Shown one piece after another: positions 24,673-33,693 of a stretch of 52,515 bases of DNA. A model generated the notes under the pieces. That model made no database searches. It was not told the origin of the DNA and saw only the letters and a program-made list of their open reading frames with translations. Both the position numbers and the translations under genes were made by a program. The DNA is from Frankia nepalensis (GTDB lineage: Bacteria > Actinomycetota > Actinomycetes > Frankiales > Frankiaceae): assembly GCF_016786325.1 (NCBI RefSeq), contig NZ_JADWYU010000131.1, positions 16,523-69,037 on the forward strand, given 5' to 3'. Positions within the stretch are counted from its first letter, which is position 1, and each line of letters opens with the position of its first letter.

Positions 24673-26030
24673 GCGGGAACCTCCCGGGGTCGGTGCGCCT
24701 GGGCGCTGGACGGTTCGGGGCGGCTGGATGGCTCGGGGCGGTGGTGCACCCGGGTTCCGGCGACCCACACCTCGGCGACGCGCGCCGGGCCGGCCGCCGC
24801 GACCGCGATGTCGGCGAGCGGCCAGTCCGGGTGGCCGAACAGGTGCCGCCATGGGCTCAGGTCGAGCAGGACGAAGTCCGCGGGCCGGCCCTCGGCCGGC
24901 GGCGCGGGCGCGGCCGCGCCGAACGCGGCCCGCCCGGCGGCGGTGGCTAGGGCGAGCGCCTCGGCGCCCGGCACCCGCCGGTGGGTCTGGGCCTGCCAGA
25001 GCCCGCGGGCGAGGCGCAGTTCCGCCCAGCCGTCGTGGTCGTCGGACAGGGCGAGCCCGTCGAGGCCGAGGCAGGCGGCACGGACCTTCGCCGCGGCCCG
25101 CGCGACCGGCGCGACGCCGGAGGCCAGCCGCAGGTTCGAGGAGGCGTTCAGGGCGAGCGTGACGCCACGCTCGTCGAGCAGCGCCAGCTCGTCGTCGCGC
25201 AGCTGGGTGCCGTGCGCGACGGTGGTCCGTTCGGTGAGCAGCCCGAGCCGGTCCATCGCCGGCAGAAGCCCTTCCGGGTAGACCTCGTCGGCCCACGCCC
25301 GCTGGGCCGGGCTCTCCAGCAGGTGCAGGTGCAGCCGGCGGCCCGTGGCGGCGCTGTGCTCGGCGAGGCGGGCGAGCGTTGCCTCGGCGACCCACTGCGG
25401 GCCGACCGGGCCGAACTGGAGGTCGACCAGTCCCGCCGCCGGCGTGCCGGCGACCTCGTCCGCCAGCTCGCCGGCGAGCCGTTCGACCTCGGCGATCAGC
25501 GCGTCTGCCGCGGCGGCGCCAGCGCCCCGGGCGTCGCGCCGCCGGCCCCGGCGGTCGCCACCCGCGTCGAGGACCGGGAACACGACGGCGGCGCGGATCC
25601 CCCGGGTGTACGCCGCCCGGGCCGCCGCGCGCACCTCGTCGACGACGTCGGGCCCGGTCGGGTTGACGCAGAAGACCGCGGCGCCCACGCCGGCGCGCAG
25701 CATGGCGTCCGCGGCCAGGCCGACCAGCTCATCCTGGCCGCGCGGGCGGACCGGCCGGCCCAGCAGGTCCAGCCAGTCCTCCAGCGGGGCGTCGGGGATG
25801 CCCGCGTCGACGGTGCCCGGGCCGCGGCCGTGGTCGTGCCCGTTCAGCAGCGGCGGGCACAGCACCAGCGTCGGTGCCGCCGCCGAGCCGGCCGGCGCGG
25901 GGCGCAGGGTGGCGATGACGCCGTCGTCGACCGCCAGCTCCCACCCGGTGCCGGTATCCGCCCCGGCCGCGGGCAGGCCGGCGTCGCCAATGACGCCGGC
26001 GAGCCGCCAGCGGCCGGTGCGTACGCTCAT
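24669..26030 (-). CDS. ATZ/TRZ-type amidohydrolase (cytosine deaminase-like)
   Basis: A 453-residue amidohydrolase of the ATZ/TRZ/guanine-cytosine deaminase group. Metal-site segments are NGHDHGRG (near 63), HLHLLES, TVAHGTQL and the late Asp in LSDDHDG; the second HxH is of the shortened H-x-H type and should be checked. Such enzymes remove an amino or other group from an N-heterocycle. It is translationally coupled to the ABC ATPase and follows the binding-protein gene by 49 nt, so its substrate is likely the imported compound or its first product. Confidence 0.8.
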   Translation of the reverse strand: MSVRTGRWRLAGVIGDAGLPAAGADTGTGWELAVDDGVIATLRPAPAGSAAAPTLVLCPPLLNGHDHGRGPGTVDAGIPDAPLEDWLDLLGRPVRPRGQDELVGLAADAMLRAGVGAAVFCVNPTGPDVVDEVRAAARAAYTRGIRAAVVFPVLDAGGDRRGRRRDARGAGAAAADALIAEVERLAGELADEVAGTPAAGLVDLQFGPVGPQWVAEATLARLAEHSAATGRRLHLHLLESPAQRAWADEVYPEGLLPAMDRLGLLTERTTVAHGTQLRDDELALLDERGVTLALNASSNLRLASGVAPVARAAAKVRAACLGLDGLALSDDHDGWAELRLARGLWQAQTHRRVPGAEALALATAAGRAAFGAAAPAPPAEGRPADFVLLDLSPWRHLFGHPDWPLADIAVAAAGPARVAEVWVAGTRVHHRPEPSSRPEPSSAQAHRPREVPA

Positions 26031-26079
26031 CGTCAGGCCTCGGTCCCTGGTCCGGTCCTCGCGGGTCGGGCGCCGTCGG

Positions 26080-27138
26080 CTACGCCGTCGCCCCGGCGCC
26101 GACCAGGATGTCGGTCGTCAGAACGGAGGCGTAGTCGACCGGCTTGTCGATGAGGCCGGCGGCCTTGTACAGGTCGTAGACCTTCTCGAAGGCGGCCTCG
26201 TCGACCCACATCAGGCCGTGCTTCTCGGTGTCCGGCCCGGTGATCAGCGGCACGGCGGCCTTCGCCGACTCCTTCTCGTCGGCGAGCACCGCGCCCGTCT
26301 CGTTGTGGTACTGGTCCCAGGTGTACTGGGCGATCTCCTCGGGGTTCTTCACGAAGTAGTCCCAGCCCTTGCGGTCCGCCCGCAGCCACCGGGTGAGCAG
26401 GTCCTTCTTGCCCTCGATGGTCTCCTTCGTCGCGAACAGGGCGTTGCCGTAGTCGGGGTTGCCGAGTTCGGAGAAGTAGGTGATGGTGACCGGCACGCCG
26501 GACTGCCGCAGCGACAGGCCCTGCTGGGTGCCGTAGCCGATGTAGCCGTCGACCTGCTTGGAGCTCAGGATGCTCGGGTCGGTGCCGACCGGGACCATGT
26601 TCACGGTGGACGGGTCGACGCCCGCCTGGCTGAGCATCGCCGACAGCAGCGGCCGTTCGGTGTTCGGCAGCCCGACCGTCTTGCCCGCCATGGCGGCGAG
26701 CGAGTTCACCGGGTTGTCCTCGAGGGACATCAGCGCGTTCGGGGTCGACTGGTAGATGGTGGCGAACGCCATCACCGGGATGTTCTTGCTGACCGACAGC
26801 AGGATGTCGGAGCCGTTCGCGTCGCCGATGTCGGCCTGGCCGCTGGTCACGACCGAGACCGGGTCGATGTTCGGGCCGCCGGAGACGAACTTCGCGTCGA
26901 TGCCCTCGGCGGTGAAGTAGCCGTTCTTCAGCGCGGCGAAGTGGCCGCCGAACTGGGTGAACTTCTTCCAGCCGAGCTGGCAGGTGACGGTCGTCAGGCC
27001 GGCGGCGGTCGTGGACGAGCTGTCGTCGTCGTCCGAGCCGCAGGCGGCGAGCAGCGGGCCGGCGGCGAGCAGGGCGCCGCCGCCGAACAGGCCGCGCAGC
27101 ACGGCACGGCGGCTGGCGGTGGAGTTGAGCGCAGACAT
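26080..27138 (-). CDS. ABC substrate-binding lipoprotein (NMT1/THI5-like)
   Basis: A 352-residue periplasmic-type binding protein. The N terminus has a twin-arginine-like SRRAVLRG, a hydrophobic stretch and a lipobox LAAC with Cys33, so it is a lipid-anchored protein probably exported by Tat. The body has the NMT1/SsuA-like layout (GYFTAEGIDAKFVSGG, GQADIGDANGSDIL). The family binds pyrimidines, sulfonates, nitrate and similar small solutes. ATG 27138 has GAGGG upstream. It is the receptor for the importer encoded next to it. Confidence 0.9.
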   Translation of the reverse strand: MSALNSTASRRAVLRGLFGGGALLAAGPLLAACGSDDDDSSSTTAAGLTTVTCQLGWKKFTQFGGHFAALKNGYFTAEGIDAKFVSGGPNIDPVSVVTSGQADIGDANGSDILLSVSKNIPVMAFATIYQSTPNALMSLEDNPVNSLAAMAGKTVGLPNTERPLLSAMLSQAGVDPSTVNMVPVGTDPSILSSKQVDGYIGYGTQQGLSLRQSGVPVTITYFSELGNPDYGNALFATKETIEGKKDLLTRWLRADRKGWDYFVKNPEEIAQYTWDQYHNETGAVLADEKESAKAAVPLITGPDTEKHGLMWVDEAAFEKVYDLYKAAGLIDKPVDYASVLTTDILVGAGATA

Positions 27139-27268
27139 GGTTTTCCCTCTCGGAAGCACACCGAAGGAAGCGGGGGCGGCGAAGGACGGGGAACGCGGGG
27201 CTGGACGGCCGCGGGCAGAGGCCGTGAACACCTCCGCGGCACGGCGGAGGGCGGGGGACGGAGGGGCG

Positions 27269-28345
27269 TCAGGTGGTGACGCGCTGCTGGAGCTTGCGGC
27301 GGCGGACCCAGGCGCCCACGTCCAGCGGGCGGGCGTCGCGCAGCGCGTCGGCCAGGACCGTGTCGGCGAGGAAGCCGTCGGTCAGCGGCGTGCCGGCGGG
27401 CGCGGGCCCGGCGCCGCGCGCGGCGCCATGCTCGTGGAACGGGACGAGCTCACGGTGGTCGCTCGGCCGGTAGAAGAACGGGATGGTGAGCCGGTCACCG
27501 GTGGCCGTCGAGTCGGCCGGCCGGACCTCGTGCGGCACCGCCCACCAGGCGCCCTGGGTCAGATAGGTGAGCAGCTCGCCGACGTTGACGACGAACTCGC
27601 CGGCGGCCGGCTCGACGTCATGCCAGCCGCCCGAGCGGTCCCGCATCACCAGGCCGCCGTTGCCCGGCGGGTCCTGGAGCAGGACGGTGAACAGGGTCAG
27701 GTCGGAGTGCACCGCGTTGCGGATCGCTGGCGGCGCCGACGGCCGCGGCGGCGGGTAGTAGTTGGCGGCGAGGTCGGCCCAGTTGCCGGCCACCATGTCC
27801 GACCACCGGGCCTGCGCCACGCCGAGCGCCGCCGCCATCACCGTTCCCAGCAGGGCCGCGGACTCCTGCATGGCGGCGTAGTAGCGGTGCCAGGCGTCGA
27901 CGAACCCGGGCAGCTCGGCCGGCCACAGCCCGCAGCCCTCGACGGCCGCGGCGAGCAGCCCGGATCCCTGGCGCGGCGCTGGCTCGGCCGGGTGGGACGC
28001 GGCGTGCTCGCCGAGGCCCAGCAGGGTGGCGGCGACCCGCGGGCCGATGTGGAACATCTCCTTCTCGTCGGCGTAGCCGTACTCGTTGCGGTTGCCGTCG
28101 GTGCCGCGCCAGCCGACGTACTGGTCGTCCGCGCTCACCCGGGCCGCCTTCGCCGCGAACGGCAGCGCGAAGAACTCCCGGGTCCGCGCGAGCACGTCGT
28201 CCACGAGGCCGGCGGGCAGCGGCAGCCCGGTCAGCACGAAGGCGCCGACCTCCCGGCAGACCCGGTCGAACTCCCCGCCCGCGGGCGCCCGGCCAGCCCG
28301 GACATCCGCGACGACCTCTGGCAGAGAGAACGACGGAACCCGCAC
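27269..28345 (-). CDS. 2-oxoglutarate/Fe(II)-dependent oxygenase (IPNS-like)
   Basis: A 358-residue oxygenase of the isopenicillin-N-synthase-like family. The facial triad is His213-x-Asp215 (HSD) and His272 (VPHEV); Arg285 in RLTIPFF binds 2-oxoglutarate. The N-terminal DIOX_N part (EVGAFVLTG) is present. It hydroxylates a substrate with O2 and 2-oxoglutarate. GTG 28345 is chosen for GGAGG 7 nt upstream; GTG 28363 lacks this. As first gene of the minus-strand catabolic cluster it probably acts first on the imported compound. Thymine 7-hydroxylase is in this superfamily, but no residue-level evidence ties this gene to thymine. Confidence 0.85.
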   Translation of the reverse strand: MRVPSFSLPEVVADVRAGRAPAGGEFDRVCREVGAFVLTGLPLPAGLVDDVLARTREFFALPFAAKAARVSADDQYVGWRGTDGNRNEYGYADEKEMFHIGPRVAATLLGLGEHAASHPAEPAPRQGSGLLAAAVEGCGLWPAELPGFVDAWHRYYAAMQESAALLGTVMAAALGVAQARWSDMVAGNWADLAANYYPPPRPSAPPAIRNAVHSDLTLFTVLLQDPPGNGGLVMRDRSGGWHDVEPAAGEFVVNVGELLTYLTQGAWWAVPHEVRPADSTATGDRLTIPFFYRPSDHRELVPFHEHGAARGAGPAPAGTPLTDGFLADTVLADALRDARPLDVGAWVRRRKLQQRVTT

Positions 28346-28363
28346 GAGAGCACCTCCAGGCAC

Positions 28364-28388
28364 TTCGGATCCGAACTTGGATCCGAAC
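28364..28388. promoter_or_regulatory. repeated operator-like site before the catabolic cluster
   Basis: TTCGGATCCGAA (28364-28375) is a perfect 12-bp palindrome, and GGATCCGAAC is repeated at 28367-28376 and 28379-28388 (12-bp period). The pair lies just upstream of the oxygenase start, a sensible place for a regulator of the cluster to bind. Confidence 0.5.
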
Positions 28389-28512
28389 GCTAGAGGCGTC
28401 AGATTTCGGGCGTATCACGCCGACGTGGCGGCGCGTAACGCTCTTCGGCGGGGCTGTCCGGCCGGGCAGCCCCGCGCGAAGGGGCAGCTCACAGGCGTTA
28501 CCGTCGCAAGCC

Positions 28513-29631
28513 ATGCATCCCCACACCACCTCAGCCGCCCCCGCCGCCGCTGCCGCGCCCGCCCCCGCGCCCGCCGCGCCCGGCGGCCCCGTCGACCTGC
28601 GCAGCGACACCGTGACCCGCCCGAGCGCCGGGATGCGCCGGGCGATGGCGGACGCCGAGGTCGGCGACGACGTCTACGGCGAGGACCCGTCCGTGCGCGC
28701 CCTGGAGGAGCACGCGGCGGACCTGCTCGGGCACGAGGCGGCACTGTTCGTGCCCAGCGGCACGATGGGCAACTTCTGCGCGCTACGGGCCAGCGCCCCG
28801 GCCGGCACCGAGATCGTCGCCGACACCGAGGCGCACATCGTGACCTACGAGCTCGGCGGCCTCGCCGCGCTCGGGGGCGTGCAGACCCGCACCCTCACCG
28901 GGCTCGCCGGCCCGCTCGACCTCGCCGAGGTCGCGGCGCAGATCCGGGCCCACTCGATCGGCCACAACTACAACATGATCAGGACCAGCGCGCTCGCGGT
29001 GGAGAACACCCAGGCGCGCGCCGGCGGCCGGGTCTGGCCCGTCGAGCGGCTGGAGCGGCTGCGCGCGATCACCGACGACGCGGGGGTGGTGCTGCACTGC
29101 GACGGCGCCCGGATCTGGAACGCCGCCGTCGCGCTCGGCGTCCCCCCACGGCGCCTCGGCGAGCTCTTCGGCACGCTGTCGGTCTGCCTGTCCAAGGGGC
29201 TCGGCGCGCCGGTCGGCTCGCTCGTCGTCGGGGACGCGGCGCGCGTCGAGCGCGCCCACGAGTGGCGCAAGCGGCTCGGAGGCGGGATGCGCCAGGCCGG
29301 GGTGCTCGCCGCCGCCGGTCTGTACGCGCTGCGGAACCACCTCGACCGCCTCGCCGAGGACCACCGCCGCGCCAGTGAGCTCGCCGCGACGCTCGCCGAC
29401 GCCGCGCCCGGCAGCCTCGAGCCGAAGCTGGTCGAGACGAACATGATCCTGGTGCGGGTCGCCGACTCGGGCGCCTTCGTCGCCCGCGCCGCCGAGCAGG
29501 GCGTCCTCGTCGGCGCGGTCAGCCCGACGACGCTGCGGATCGTCACCCACCTCGACGTCGACGACGCCGGGATCCGGCGCGCCGGCGACATCCTCGCCCG
29601 GCTGCTCGCCACCGACCAGCCGACCGCCTGA
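28513..29631 (+). CDS. ltaE: low-specificity threonine aldolase
   Basis: A 372-residue PLP enzyme of the beta-eliminating-lyase/threonine aldolase family. After an Ala/Pro-rich lead of about 25 residues come DLRSDTVTRPS, GDDVYGEDPS, the PLP-stacking and phosphate segment FVPSGTMGN, DGARIWNA, and the Schiff-base lysine in CLSKGLGAPVGS. It splits L-threonine or L-allo-threonine to glycine and acetaldehyde. It is divergent from the catabolic cluster, with the operator-like repeats between them. No strong ribosome site precedes ATG 28513; the low-complexity lead suggests a later start is possible, but none is better supported. Confidence 0.9.
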   Translation: MHPHTTSAAPAAAAAPAPAPAAPGGPVDLRSDTVTRPSAGMRRAMADAEVGDDVYGEDPSVRALEEHAADLLGHEAALFVPSGTMGNFCALRASAPAGTEIVADTEAHIVTYELGGLAALGGVQTRTLTGLAGPLDLAEVAAQIRAHSIGHNYNMIRTSALAVENTQARAGGRVWPVERLERLRAITDDAGVVLHCDGARIWNAAVALGVPPRRLGELFGTLSVCLSKGLGAPVGSLVVGDAARVERAHEWRKRLGGGMRQAGVLAAAGLYALRNHLDRLAEDHRRASELAATLADAAPGSLEPKLVETNMILVRVADSGAFVARAAEQGVLVGAVSPTTLRIVTHLDVDDAGIRRAGDILARLLATDQPTA

Positions 29632-29709
29632 CCGCCGCCGCACGTCGTGACCGGCCCTGGCACCGCGCGACGCGTCCCAGCAGCCGCGATGCACGTCCGC
29701 CGAGCTCGG

Positions 29710-29790
29710 ACATGATCACCGTTTCTGCCCCGGCGGGGTCGTGAACAGGGCCTGTTCACGACCCCGCCGGGGCACTATCGGCGATCATGT
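29710..29790. repeat. long perfect palindrome, member of a dispersed repeat family
   Basis: The 299-bp gap between convergent ltaE and response-regulator genes holds a 24+24 bp perfect inverted repeat: arms 29726-29749 and 29751-29774 around a single G. Outside it, ACATGATC (29710-29717) and GATCATGT (29783-29790) extend the symmetry with few mismatches. The hairpin would terminate both genes. The left arm recurs in degenerate form at 52401-52443. Confidence 0.9.
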
Positions 29791-29930
29791 GGAGCAGGCG
29801 GACATTGGTGGTTACGGAGTTGGCGGGACCGGACGGTCAGGAGACGCATCGCGGCCCGCCAGCCCGCGGGCAGCCGACGCGGGGGCGGCCTGGGCGCCCA
29901 GCCGATGAATGGCGCCGTCTGGCGCGCGGG

Positions 29931-30599
29931 TCAGGGGCCGGGGGCCGTCATGTCGACGAAGCCGGCGCGGTAGGCCCACACGACGGCCTGGGTGCGGTCC
30001 CGGACGCCGAGCTTGCTGAGGATCCGCTTGACGTGGGTGCGGACCGTCTCAACCGACACGTTCAGCGCCGCCGCGATCTCCGTGTTCGACCGGCCGTCGG
30101 CCAGCGCCCGCAGCACCTCCGCCTCCCGGTCGGTCAGCTCGTCGGCCAGCGCCAGCAGCTCGCGCTCCGGCGCGCGCCGGCGGGCGAGGGTGGCCAGCAG
30201 CCGGCGGGTCACCGCCGGGGCGACGAGCGCGTCGCCCGCGGCGACCACCCGGATGCCGTCGATCAGCTGCTCGGGGGTGGCCCGCTTGAGCAGGAAGCCG
30301 TCGGCCCCGGCCGCCAGCGCGTCCTCGACCACCTTGTCGACGTCGAAGGTGGTCAGCACCAGGACCCGCGGCCGGGGATGCGGCCAGCCGGTGATCTGAG
30401 CCGTCGCCCAGACCCCGTCCCGGCGGGGCATCCGCACGTCCATGAGCACGACGTCGGGCCGGTAACCGCGCGCCGCCAGCACCGCCTCCTCCCCGGTGGC
30501 CGCCTCGGCGACGACCCGGATGCCCGGTTCCGCGTCCAGCAACGCCCGCAGCCCACTGCGCACGAGGCCGTCGTCGTCGGCCAGCAAAACGCTGATCAC
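29931..30599 (-). CDS. NarL/LuxR-type response regulator
   Basis: A 222-residue response regulator: receiver domain 1-120 with acidic pocket ADDD, phosphorylated Asp54 (LMDVRMP) and Lys104; LuxR-type HTH at about 150-215 (LTDREAEVLRALADGRSN then AALNVSVETVRTHVKRIL). GTG 30599 overlaps the kinase stop by 4 nt, so the pair is co-expressed. The divergent DUF2306/ABC exporter operon next to it is the obvious candidate target. Confidence 0.93.
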   Translation of the reverse strand: MISVLLADDDGLVRSGLRALLDAEPGIRVVAEAATGEEAVLAARGYRPDVVLMDVRMPRRDGVWATAQITGWPHPRPRVLVLTTFDVDKVVEDALAAGADGFLLKRATPEQLIDGIRVVAAGDALVAPAVTRRLLATLARRRAPERELLALADELTDREAEVLRALADGRSNTEIAAALNVSVETVRTHVKRILSKLGVRDRTQAVVWAYRAGFVDMTAPGP

Positions 30600-31921
30600 G
30601 AGCCGGTGGCCGGGTGCGTCGGGAGGGTGGCCAGCACCCGGAAGCCGCCTTCGACAGGTCCCGCCTCGAACGACCCGCCCTCGAGCCGGGCCCGCTCCCG
30701 CATGCCGATCAGTCCCCGGCCCGGCACCGGGGACGCGAGCCCGGCGCCCTCGTTGAACACCTCGACCCGGATCTGGTCGGCGACCCGGCCGACCCGAACC
30801 TGGATCCGCCCGGTGTGGGTGTGCCTCGCGGCGTTGGTCAGCGCCTCCCGGACGATCCGGTACAGCGCCCGCTCGCTACCCGTCGACAGGTCCACGGGCT
30901 CCGCGTCGAGATCCACCTCCCGGCCGGTGGCCCGGATCCGGTCGGCGAGTTCCGCCAGGCCGCGGACGCCGGTCCGGTCACGGGTGTCGCCCGTGTCCCC
31001 GTCACCGGCGTCCGGACCGATCTCGAAGTTCTCGGCACCCAGCGGCTCGTCTGCCCGCGGATGCAGCACCCGCAGCATCCGGTCCAGCTCGCCCAGTGCC
31101 TCCCTGCCCACGTTCTCGATGTCGGCGAGGGCTTGGCGCGCGAAGGCCGGGTTCTCCGCGAACAGCCGCCGGGCGACGCCCGCCTGTAGCACCATCACGT
31201 TCACGGTGTGGCCCAGCGCGTCGTGCAGCTCACCCGCCAGCCGGCCCCGTTCCTCGTGCAGCAGGCGCTCGGCGGCCAGCGCCTGCTCCCGCGCCTCGCC
31301 GCGGACCCGGGCGTGCTGCGCCGCGGCGACCGCGCGGCGGCTGCGCGCGGCGTCACCGCCGACCGTCGCGATGAGAAACGACATGGTGATCCCGGCGAGG
31401 TCCTCGACCGTGAGCTCGCCACGGTCGAACAGGGCGTAGCCGCCGACGGCCAGGACGCACAGCGCGGTGCCGGCGACCCGCAGGCCACGGCCACCCACCG
31501 AGAAACAGCTGAACAGGGCCAGCCACGCCGGCCACTGCACGGCCACGACGCTGTAGCCGGCCGCCGCGTTGACCGCGACGATCACCGACGTCACCGCCGT
31601 CGCCGCGAGCGGCGCGGCCTGCCGCCAGGCCAGCGCCAGCGCGGACACCGCGGCCAGCGCCACCATGACCGCGTCCGGCGAGTGGTAAGGCGCCCGGCCG
31701 GACGAGACCAGAGTCACCGTGATCATCACGACCGCCAGCCCGGCCGCCAGCCAGACGTCGGCCCGGTACGGGCGCGCGCGCCACAGCGGATGACCTGACC
31801 CGGCTCCGGGGGAGGCGGTGGCCTCCCGGGGCGGCGGGGCCGGCGGGACGGGCAGGACGTCGGAGGCGACCGTGGCCGAGGACACAGCACATGGTGACCG
31901 GCTTCGCCGCCGTGACGCCAT
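30596..31921 (-). CDS. NarL-type sensor histidine kinase
   Basis: A 441-residue kinase with about five or six membrane segments in residues 55-190, no extracytoplasmic sensor domain of size, then HisKA_3 with phospho-acceptor His233 (GELHDALGHTVN) and a HATPase domain (REALTNAARHTH, RGLIGMRERA). It resembles the short-loop kinases that sense cell-envelope stress or work with ABC exporters. ATG 31921 is used, though no good ribosome site precedes it and GTG 31885 is possible. It is divergent from the exporter operon at 32159. Confidence 0.88.
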   Translation of the reverse strand: MASRRRSRSPCAVSSATVASDVLPVPPAPPPREATASPGAGSGHPLWRARPYRADVWLAAGLAVVMITVTLVSSGRAPYHSPDAVMVALAAVSALALAWRQAAPLAATAVTSVIVAVNAAAGYSVVAVQWPAWLALFSCFSVGGRGLRVAGTALCVLAVGGYALFDRGELTVEDLAGITMSFLIATVGGDAARSRRAVAAAQHARVRGEAREQALAAERLLHEERGRLAGELHDALGHTVNVMVLQAGVARRLFAENPAFARQALADIENVGREALGELDRMLRVLHPRADEPLGAENFEIGPDAGDGDTGDTRDRTGVRGLAELADRIRATGREVDLDAEPVDLSTGSERALYRIVREALTNAARHTHTGRIQVRVGRVADQIRVEVFNEGAGLASPVPGRGLIGMRERARLEGGSFEAGPVEGGFRVLATLPTHPATGS

Positions 31922-32158
31922 CCCCAGGCCGGGCAATCGGCGTCACCCGCGCGGGTGACGCCGAGGGTGACCGGACGTGCGGCGAGACGACCCGCCAGGG
32001 TGTCGACCCCCGCCGCCCCGCCCCGCGACCCTGATCGAGGCGATGACCACCCAGCGTGGAAGACCGCCGCAGCCCGCCCATCCCGCTCCCCCAGCACCGC
32101 CCTGAGCTGCTCCATGCCTGCTCAGCGCCCACCCCGCACTCTGCCCCGGAGGCATCCG

Positions 32159-32854
32159 ATGGCCACCCTGGCCTCTCCCACCGGCCGGGGCCGCGGCCAC
32201 GGCCTGGGCCGCGCGGCCGCCGCCTGGTGGTTCGCGCTCAGCGCGGTGGCCATCGCGCTGTTCGCCCCGCTCCCGTACCTGACAACGTCCCTGACGGCCC
32301 TGGCCCAGCAGGACAGCGACCTGGCGCTGAACTACGTCGACCGGTCGACGCCGATCCAGGTCGCGTTCTACCTGCACGTCGTGTTCGGCGGGCTGGCCCT
32401 GCTGTTCTCGCCGATCCAGCTCTCCGCCCGAGTGCGGGCCCGGGCGCCCCGGCTGCACCGGACGGCCGGACGGATCACGCTCGGCGCCATCCTGGTCGCC
32501 GGGGTCGCGGGAGCCGTGCTGTCGTCGGTGAACCTGGCGGGCCCGGTCGGCGTCGCCGGCTTCGGCCTGCTGGCGCTGCTGTGGGTGAGCTTCGCCGTCG
32601 CGGCGTGGCGGGCCATCCGCCGCCGGGACGTCCCCGCCCACCGGCGCTGGGCGATCCGGGCCTTCGCCCTGACCTACGCCGCGGTGACCCTGCGGCTGTG
32701 GCTCGGGGTGCTGATCGCCGCCCAGACGGGGCTCGCGGGCACCGACGCCGACGTCGCGTTCGACCGGGCGTACCACGTCGTGCCGTTCCTGTGCTGGATG
32801 CCGAACCTGCTCGTCGCCCAGTGGTTCCTGGCCCGGCGGGGGGTGTCGGCATGA
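32159..32854 (+). CDS. DUF2306 membrane protein
   Basis: A 231-residue protein with about six membrane helices and the DUF2306 pattern: LHVVFGGLALLFSPIQ in the second helix, H-R (RLHRTAGR) loop, HRRWAIRAFALTYAAVTLRLWL. Function of the family is not established. ATG 32159 has GGAGG 7 nt upstream; its stop overlaps the ABC ATPase start by 4 nt, making it the first gene of the exporter operon. Confidence 0.85.
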   Translation: MATLASPTGRGRGHGLGRAAAAWWFALSAVAIALFAPLPYLTTSLTALAQQDSDLALNYVDRSTPIQVAFYLHVVFGGLALLFSPIQLSARVRARAPRLHRTAGRITLGAILVAGVAGAVLSSVNLAGPVGVAGFGLLALLWVSFAVAAWRAIRRRDVPAHRRWAIRAFALTYAAVTLRLWLGVLIAAQTGLAGTDADVAFDRAYHVVPFLCWMPNLLVAQWFLARRGVSA

Positions 32855-33693
32855 CGGCGGCGGTGGCGCTGCGTGGCGTCAGCAAGGTCTACGGCCGGCG
32901 GACCGCCGCGGTGACGGCGCTCGACGACGTCACGCTCGCCTTCGTGCGCGGCACCTTCACCGCGGTGATGGGCCCGTCGGGCTCGGGCAAGTCCACGCTG
33001 CTGCAGTGCGCGGCCGGCCTGGACCGGCCGACGGCGGGCGAGGTCCTCCTCGACGGCGAGGACCTGGGCCGGCTGAGCGAGCACGCGCTGACGGTGCTGC
33101 GCCGGGACCGGGTCGGATTCGTCTTCCAGGCGTTCAACCTGGTGCCGTCGCTGACCGCCGAGCTGAACGTGGCGCTGCCCCTGCGGCTGGCCGGCCGGCG
33201 GCCGCGCCGCCGCGAGGTCCGGGAGGTGCTGGCGGCGGTGGGCCTGGCCGACCGGGGCCGGCGCCGGCCGGCGGAGCTGTCGGGCGGCCAGCAGCAGCGG
33301 GTCGCGATCGCGCGGGCGTTGGTGACCCGTCCGGCGGTGCTGTTCGCCGACGAGCCGACCGGCGCGCTGGACTCGGCGACCGGCCGCGAGGTGCTGACGT
33401 TGCTGCGCGGGCTGGTCGACGGGGACCGGCAGACCATCGTGATGGTGACCCACGACCCGATCGCCGCCTCCTACGCCGACCGGGTGGTGTTCCTGGCCGA
33501 CGGCCGGCTCGCGGGTGAGCTGCGGGACCCGACCCCGCAGACGGTCGCCGCCCGGCTGGCCGGCCTCGAGCCCACGGCCGAGCCGGCCGGGGCCGCCGAG
33601 CCAGCGGGGGCGCCGACGGCGGCAGTCGCGCGGGCCAGGAAGACCGGCCCGCCGAGCGGGCGGCTAGCCCGGCCGGCGGGTGAGCGGCCATGA
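32851..33693 (+). CDS. MacB/LolD-type ABC ATPase
   Basis: A 280-residue ATPase with Walker A GPSGSGKST, Q-loop FQAFNLVPSLTAELN, signature LSGGQQQR, Walker B LFADEPTGALD and switch VTHDP, all typical of ATPases that drive FtsX-like mechanotransmission exporters. The last ~55 residues are an Ala/Pro-rich tail. Both ends overlap neighbours by 4 nt (ATGA), so DUF2306 protein, ATPase and FtsX permease are made together. Confidence 0.93.
   Translation: MTAAVALRGVSKVYGRRTAAVTALDDVTLAFVRGTFTAVMGPSGSGKSTLLQCAAGLDRPTAGEVLLDGEDLGRLSEHALTVLRRDRVGFVFQAFNLVPSLTAELNVALPLRLAGRRPRRREVREVLAAVGLADRGRRRPAELSGGQQQRVAIARALVTRPAVLFADEPTGALDSATGREVLTLLRGLVDGDRQTIVMVTHDPIAASYADRVVFLADGRLAGELRDPTPQTVAARLAGLEPTAEPAGAAEPAGAPTAAVARARKTGPPSGRLARPAGERP

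Noticed and set aside
27269-28345. A second ethylene-forming enzyme
   Set aside because: It has the 2OG oxygenase triad but none of the EFE-specific blocks (GEExTAG, HTDYGLLVIAAQDD).
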